Part shown: positions 57,725-64,000 of the stretch, piece by piece
How the letters are laid out: every line of letters begins with the position of its first letter
How positions within the stretch are numbered: the stretch's first letter is position 1
Source of the DNA: Petrosia ficiformis
Taxonomy: Eukaryota; Porifera; Demospongiae; Haplosclerida; Petrosiidae
Assembly: GCA_947044365.1 (NCBI GenBank)
Contig: OX345642.1
Coordinates: 6,611,507 to 6,675,506, forward strand
Direction: 5' to 3'
Length of the DNA stretch: 64,000 nucleotides
Made by a program: the position numbers and the translations under genes
The notes under the pieces: model-generated
Databases searched by the model: none
Seen by the model: the letters and a program-made list of their open reading frames with translations, nothing else
Told to the model about the DNA's origin: nothing

Positions 57725-58908
57725 AGTAGACCAAGAGAATGTTTTGGGAGCAGCAGTTATGAATAAGCAATAGTGCTGGTGTCATAGCTTATATAATTGC
57801 TTGGAGAAGCCATTCACTAGACAAATTCCAATTAGATTGCACCCACTTAGCAATTAATTAATGATCCACACATTGAAATATTTCTCTCAAGAAAAGTAAG
57901 TGCCATTCAAAAATGTTTTTGAAATTAAAATGACAAGTCAACGATAAACCACAGATTCTAAATCCCAGTCAATTAAGTTCTACCCTGGCTATTGTAACTG
58001 AAAAAGCCAAGTTCCATTCTTCAATAAATGTGAGAAAAACGACACATATATGCTACATATATACAATGGCAAAATGTTTATTACAGTGTGAAATTAACAA
58101 ATGATGACTTCTCATATTTGGAACTTCATGTGTCATCTAAACGGAATAGGCGAATCTGTAAATGAAGATCTGTAGAAAGCAAATATTTCAACTCTTGTCA
58201 CTCCTTAGGCAATCCTCTTCATATGCTGCAGCTATGCACTAGGTCAGAGGTATTACATTGTGTGTATGATGCATGACAGATTTAAGGCACTAAAGATTCA
58301 AGGTCATAGGATGAAGTCATGTGGTGTGTGGTAATATTGCAAAATGACTTAAGTCACTGTCAGCTTATAACGAGGACAGGTCATATCATTGGGTTTACCA
58401 TATATGGTAAGAGGTTCATGTGTTGGTAGTAATATATGTCGTTATGAAACCCTACAGTGATTAACAACGAGGATGAGGTGTGCAAACATCTGGGCGAGGT
58501 TAATTATCAATTGTCTACTTATTTAATTGTGTTATATTGTGTACGATTAGGAATTGTAATATCAAATTATCTAAATATAAATATTGAATATATGACAGCC
58601 AGGATAAAGAATTTCATATTTCATATGTATATATGTACATGCAGCCATAAACACCTACGTACATACTTACAGGAATTGGACCAATTTGAGTATAAGAAAT
58701 AAAGTCTTCACATGAGTTGATGCATCACATGTGTCATTAGATAGTGTCAAATAAAAGTTCATATCCACCTTTGATACATACAAACACGTACATTTATATA
58801 CATACGTATTTGATTATCATGTATAATGTGGATGAGATTAAACCTTAGAATTAGAAACTTATATGAGTGCATGAAGTTTGATAATTTCACTTAATTAGAC
58901 AATCAGAC

Positions 58909-59037
58909 AAACATACATACATACATACATACATGCATACATACATACATACATACATACATACATACATACATACATACATACATACATACATACATAC
59001 ATACATACATACATACATACATACATACATACATGCA
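58909..59037. repeat. (CATA)n microsatellite
   Basis: About 30 tetranucleotides of acat/cata with rare tgcat interruptions near the ends. Confidence 0.97.
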
Positions 59038-59292
59038 TATGCTCAGTCATAGACAATGGCTTGAGTGGGGATTTTTTCACTTCCTTTTGTGCATGTATCG
59101 TCTTGAAACGAACTCTTTTAGTATGACCACATATTAAGCAAAACCATGTATGTACATAAATGTTTGCAGCAACATGGCAGCGTGTTTGAACATGCCAAAA
59201 TACACCCTAATTCCAAATGAAGGGATGAGTAATTATTTTGTTTTGAAAATACCTAATTGCTAGGTAAACGCTGTAGTAACCAATTCATTTTT

Positions 59293-59350
59293 TAGTCTCG
59301 TGAGCCCGACCCCTACCTTTCTCATGGTATGGGTCTGGGTCGCGAGACTA
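59293..59350. mobile_element. 58-bp hairpin of the TAGTCTC family
   Basis: TAGTCTCGTGAGCCCGACCC at the left and GGTCTGGGTCGCGAGACTA at the right form a near-perfect hairpin. Ends match the 301-bp element at 40240-40540. Confidence 0.7.
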
Positions 59351-60071
59351 TTCATTTTTACAGTGCAATGAACTAAATTTACAGATCTAAATAGATGTCA
59401 GTACAATTAATTAAAGATCTGTTTTGAGCCAGATTGGCCTAACGAATAAAATTCTTATAACAGTGATTACATTATCTTTAATTAAAGCTAAATTTGCATG
59501 TATAAGTTTAAACACCACTTGGAGGGAAAACAAAGAACAGATGCCTCACCCTCAACACATGAAAACATCAATAAATTAAGTCGTCCAAATAAAGTCAATA
59601 AGAAGCTTTTGTGTGGGTGATTAACATGGAAACAATTTTGAACACAATACCAATCTGTGTCACACATACATAGGTACATAATTAAATTTGTACATACATG
59701 TAATATGAAACTGTCAACAATTAATTTTATGGCTTGAAAGATCATTCCTATGATTGCTTTCCACATGATAGCTGCATTATCATTCTCATCACAGATCAAA
59801 GGTTAATTGTCTAAAATCAATCACATTTAAAATACATGGCAGCATGACCACCCATATATGTACGTAGCACTGAGTTTATTACCCTCGTTCATATAAGCAT
59901 TCACTACTCTATATCTGCTACTATAAATAGAAAACCACACCCAATGCATAACAAACCACCTATATAGACTATAATATATTAGTGGTGTATGTCTACATGG
60001 CCTCCAGATTTGGGTCAAAGTTCACAGAGGGTCATTGATATAATTTGTTTCATTATTTCAAATGATACATA

Positions 60072-60263
60072 TACAGTGAAACCCCTCTATTCTGGACACC
60101 CTTAAGCTTGGGACAAATAAAAGTGTCCTGATTACAGGAGTACTAGTGTCCTCATTTCAGGGGTGAATTTATATTATAAACCATAGTTTGGGACAGTTTT
60201 AACTGTCCTTAATACAGGGGTGTACTCATTTTAGTGTGTCCCGAGTAGAGGGGTTTCACTGTA
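60072..60263. mobile_element. MITE with Tc1/mariner-pogo-like ends
   Basis: Terminal inverted repeats CAGTGAAACCCCTCTA and TAGAGGGGTTTCACTG lie between TA dinucleotides, the target duplication typical of Tc1/mariner. About 190 bp, internally repetitive (gtgtcctgattacagg, gtgtcctcatttcagg) and non-coding. Confidence 0.85.
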
Positions 60264-61116
60264 GAGCTATACATAGTTTAATCTTAGCCTTGAAAATTAT
60301 AGACATTCTTTACTGTGCTCGTTGCATTAATTTGAGGTCATATCAACATTAAAATGGATTGTGTTCCTTTATGGGTGGAGCAGGAACAAGGAGGCTGGGG
60401 AGTGGTATATATGTGGGGTGTCACTAGCCCTGCCAATATTTTGTAAAGTAACCTAGTTAGTTTGACGTTATGTGCAGAGAGCTGTAGGTACGTACGTATA
60501 TATATATATAATTATATATATATTTCTATCAGTTTACAGTGACTAGTAAAAACATTGACATTACCTCAAGATATGATAATGAAACTAATGATTGTAACAT
60601 GAGTACTGTTTTTAGCAGTGTAGTTAATACTAACCAAAAAGCTAATTTGGGCTACTATTAAATCATCTGAATTATGTATCACAGGCTGACATGTACATAT
60701 GTATAAGTTATATATACATAATACATAATTTATATATACACCTAACATGTATGGCTAGAACATCATTTTAGGCAGGGTTTTTAGATAGTCTTGTCCACAG
60801 CCAAGCCTACAGATTAGTGAAGTCATTATCATTTGTCAAGTATTAGTATCACATCACTAAACTTGACTAAGCAGTACATGCACAGTTTTTCCCACAGAAG
60901 ATAAATAAATATTAAGGGTGAAGGAGTGGTGTTACGTGATGTTTTGTTAAGTGTCATAGAACTGTTTTTCAGCAAATTGAAAGGTCGGGGAAGACCATGG
61001 GACCACCCTTTGGTGGAAAACACCGATTGTGACTGCAGTATGCCGCTAGAAATAACATTATTAAACATTACATGTTTATAACAAATAACATACAATATAC
61101 AGTAAACAGTGATATG

Positions 61117-61581
61117 TTATTGTTTATTACAATATGAACAAGTGATTGATTTTTCTTTATCCTTTCGAACATCACTTCCTGCTCGTATTGTCTTCTGTCG
61201 TTTAAATCCATTTTCTGATTTTGTCATTTTGAGAGCTAATTTATCAAACATTTCTTCAAATCCTTCACCAGTACTTGCAGATATTTCAAACACATCTTCT
61301 TCAGATATTCCACAAAGACGAGCTGTTTCTTGAACTCTCTGGATACTAACATCTCGAGAATCATCTAAATCAGATTTATTCCCAACAAGAATTGGAGTCA
61401 TCATATTGCTTGATTCTCCCAAACGAGCTAGACTGAAATTTTCAGTCCACATAATTATATCACTAATGCTATCTGGATTGTCTATGGAATACACCATTAG
61501 AATTAGTTTTGCATTTCTGAAGTATGTTGGAGGGACTGTTGAAGTATATCTTTCCATTCCAGCTGTATCAAACAATGTCAT
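61117..61581 (-). CDS. Atypical small GTPase D, final exon only (partial)
   Basis: The 154-codon terminal exon begins MTLFDTAGMERYTSTVPPTY straight after an acceptor (caatatag), the same exon boundary as GTPases A-C. G3 has Met in place of the catalytic Gln as in gene C. G4 is VGNKSDLDD and G5 EISASTGEG. The C terminus is longer than in A-C and ends SITCSYCNKQ, with no CC, CxC or CAAX terminus. No P-loop exon was found between 61582 and 64000, so exon 1 lies beyond the right edge or the gene is truncated. Confidence 0.8.
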   Translation of the reverse strand: MTLFDTAGMERYTSTVPPTYFRNAKLILMVYSIDNPDSISDIIMWTENFSLARLGESSNMMTPILVGNKSDLDDSRDVSIQRVQETARLCGISEEDVFEISASTGEGFEEMFDKLALKMTKSENGFKRQKTIRAGSDVRKDKEKSITCSYCNKQ

Positions 61582-61813
61582 CTATATTGAATAGAAAGAA
61601 TATAAATAATACTACTCTTTTTAGGGAATGGGCGTGGCATGTGGCACTCAGAGGTGTGTTATAACATACGCATTTGCATTAGGGTTGAGAAAATATTCAA
61701 TTACATCACCATATCACAATTATTTATGAGCAATTAATCATATCATCACCTTATTACAATATCGCAATGTTATATTATTCCCATTCTAATATAACATGAT
61801 GTTATCAGAGATG

Positions 61814-61840
61814 TAGAAAGAAAGAAAGAAAGAAAGAAAG
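61814..61840. repeat. (AGAA)n microsatellite
   Basis: Seven or so agaa units immediately preceding the tRNA-like element. Confidence 0.9.
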
Positions 61841-61875
61841 ACACCTGAGGCAATGGAAAAATGAAAATGAGAGTT

Positions 61876-61947
61876 GTCTCAGGTGGGATTTGAACCCACG
61901 ACACTCTGTACTCCAGACAGATGCTCTACCAATTGAGCTACCAAGGC
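61876..61947 (-). tRNA. tRNA-like cloverleaf, anticodon position GGA; probable tRNA-derived repeat
   Basis: 72 nt. D-arm GCTC/GAGC, perfect anticodon stem TCTGT/ACAGA around loop CTGGAGT, a 5-nt variable loop, and perfect T-arm GTGGG-TTCAAAT-CCCAC. The acceptor stem pairs at six of seven positions counting G-T. GGA would decode serine, but the short variable loop is wrong for tRNA-Ser. CACCTGAG just beyond the 3' end is complementary to the tRNA 3' end. More likely a SINE or pseudo-tRNA than a working tRNA. Confidence 0.4.
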
Positions 61948-62181
61948 AGCCCAGCTGGCAGGGTCCGAATCAAGCATCTCATACGCCAGTATGAACAGGC
62001 TAACTTAATACTAGGCATCAGGTGAAGGCCGGGGTAATGAAACCACCAAAGACACCTACACCAAACCTAAGCATATACATGATTGGGGGCATGCTCCAAG
62101 GAGAAGTTTAATTTTAGACGTTTTGAGATCGCATTTTCAGGCAAATATTTGACAGGTTTGATACCACAAATTAACAGTTAT

Positions 62182-63310
62182 GTCATTAGTGATTAACACC
62201 CTTCCTATGTAAATACACTGTACAGTAATGACCTTCTGTCAGCACCTATTTACAGTCAGCACTATATAGGCAACAGGTACCAAATTCTACTTACATGTAG
62301 GTACCATTATGCTCTCAAAAATAAATCACAAATACTGCATTTAGTCATTAAAATTAATTGTAACATACCTGATGCTTGTTTATAGTTTTGGAGTGAATTT
62401 AGTTAGGAATTGTTTAGTTTGGAAAAAGCACACTTAGACTATTAATTTGTAGTAACTATGTGACCTCACGACCTTTGGTAAAAGGTATTTTGACCACAAA
62501 GTTTACACTATTATGCTGGCATAATGCTTCCTGTTTTGATAAACTCAAAGCATGTCCCTATATATTCAGCACTCAACAGTTTCAAAAATAGATATACATC
62601 ACTGTTTGATTTTAAAGAGAACTAACTCCATTAGGTATACCTTTTATGTTGAAAGTAGCAAATTAATAATTTACTCCCACCCCCAATATTGGTAAAGACT
62701 GAAGTCGGTGACCCCTCCCATTAGTGATTAACACCCTTCCTATGTAAATACACTGTACAGTAATGACATTAATATTGTCAGCACCTATTTACAGTCAGCA
62801 ACAGGCAACAGGTACCAAATTCTGTAGGTACCATTATGCTCTCAAAAACAAATCACAAATACTGATAATGTCACATTTAGTCACTTGTAACATAACTGAT
62901 GCTTGCATATAGTCTTGGAGTGATAGGAATTGTTTAGTTTGGAAAAAGCACATTTAGACTATTAGTAACTATGTGACCTCACGACCTTTGGTAAAAGGTA
63001 TTTGACCACAAAGTTTACATTCCACATACTACTATGTACTATGTACTATATACTATATACTATGTACTATATACTATGTACTATGCTGGCATAATACTTC
63101 CTGTTTTGATAAACTTAAAGCATGTCCCTATATATTCAGCACTCAACAGTTTTAAAAATAGATATACATGTACATCACTGTTTGATTTTAAAGAGAACTA
63201 ACTCCATTAGGTATATATACCTTCGAGTGTTTATGTTGAAAGTTGCAAATCAATAATTTACTCCCACCCCCAATATTGGCAAAGACTGAACTCAGTGACC
63301 CCTCCCCCAT
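62182..63310. repeat. Tandem duplication, period about 535 bp
   Basis: The segment starting gattaacacccttcctatgt occurs at 62191 and 62726, and both copies end in ctcccacccccaatattgg...cagtgacccc or cggtgacccc. Copy 2 has gained a short tactatgtac repeat at about 63027-63084. Non-coding. Confidence 0.85.
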
Positions 63311-64000
63311 CTTATGATTATGATTATATACATGAAAACACACATAGTGAATACATTATGAAATAAGTGACAAATTGAACATAATTTTATAGTCATAGTT
63401 CTGATAGTAGATTACATGTCCAATTCATGTATTGAGAGTCACTAGCATAACCTAAAATCCTCATACAGTCAAAATCAAGCAGGTACATGTATATAATTAT
63501 GTGATCAGGACTGGGAAGATCAACACTTTTGTGTGAGGCAATACCTTCCCTTTAAATACTCATCTATTTTATAACAGGAAGACAAGAAGTGGATCTTCCT
63601 ATATAACAAATTCTCTTTGAAATAGCCAAATAACAAACCTCCCAAATTGAATAACAAAGTACTAATTTCCAAGAGGCAGTCACAATAATAACTCCCTCTA
63701 CATGTAATCATCATAGGTTAAAATAACCAGACATTCTTCTGTATTGATGACTATGTAATAGTTTTCATAGGAACTGCAAAGAGCAGCTGTAACATGTTTC
63801 AGTATCTACACACAAGGTCATTACATGATACATGGAAATATTAAAGTTCATAAACAAAATACATTATACATAATATATACATGTATATACATGTATTATA
63901 CATGTATATATAGAATTTATAACAAACATAAGCTGGCACCCTTTCAGAACAGAGTTTACTAAATAATTGCACGAGTCAATCAAAACAAGTCCAATTTTAA

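Larger units (their letters stand above)
57725..61116. other. Long non-coding interval
   Basis: No gene is supported. Short frames at 58457-58702 and 60829-61095 have no family features. Contains a (CATA)n microsatellite, a 58-bp TAGTCTC hairpin, a TA-flanked inverted-repeat element and a short TA run near 60498-60524. Confidence 0.5.
61582..64000. other. Right flank, repeats only
   Basis: Presumed intron or upstream of GTPase D. Contains an AGAA run, a tRNA-like sequence and a 535-bp tandem duplication. Nothing is recognised in 63320-64000 beyond AT-rich DNA and acatgtata-type short repeats near 63880. Confidence 0.5.

Noticed and set aside
60829..61095. 88-codon minus-strand frame downstream of GTPase D
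   Set aside because: No recognisable domain and no splice or start context; it may be repeat-derived.

Overview
The window looks like AT-rich, intron-bearing genomic DNA from an animal. I infer a sponge-like (demosponge) genome from compact introns, many short inverted-repeat elements and tandem expansions of TRIM-NHL and orphan secreted genes beside conserved metazoan housekeeping genes. The species is inference only. All gene models were spliced by eye from GT/AG sites and reading phase.

Region 1 (1-11 kb) holds conserved single-copy genes: a one-exon proteasome subunit beta type-2 gene (PSMB2), a five-exon ESCRT-III gene of the CHMP4/SNF7 family on the minus strand, and a seven-exon SIRT5-type sirtuin. 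The last two are divergent with about 240 bp between start codons. Their introns are full of satellites. In the SIRT5 intron 4 both splice junctions have been copied in tandem as decoys.

Region 2 (11.7-28.1 kb) is a head-to-tail array of five intronless TRIM-NHL genes (RING, two B-boxes, coiled coil, filamin repeat, six NHL repeats), all on the minus strand with a repeat unit near 3.6 kb. The spacers carry decayed copies of exon 2 of an unusual small GTPase. Next to the array (28.7-35.5 kb) lie the two-exon GTPase genes themselves: two intact (A and C) and one pseudogene (B). A fourth relative (D), cut before its first exon, sits at 61.1-61.6 kb. These GTPases keep the P-loop and NKxD motif but lack the usual switch residues.

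Region 3 (37.7-41.4 kb) is a three-exon Rac/Rho-family GTPase on the plus strand.

Region 4 (42.4-57.7 kb) is a tandem family of unrecognised secreted proteins on the minus strand: four genes with open frames and six decayed fragments. They have a signal peptide, a six-cysteine domain of roughly 160-200 residues encoded by a single phase-1 exon, an internal Arg/Ser/Gly repeat, and usually a Thr-rich tail exon. One gene carries two copies of the domain. I regard this module as the best candidate for something undescribed.

The rest (57.7-64 kb) is mostly non-coding, with a microsatellite, a TA-flanked inverted-repeat element, a tRNA-like cloverleaf and a 535 bp tandem duplication. Across the window, tRNA-like sequences are repeatedly enclosed by terminal inverted repeats.
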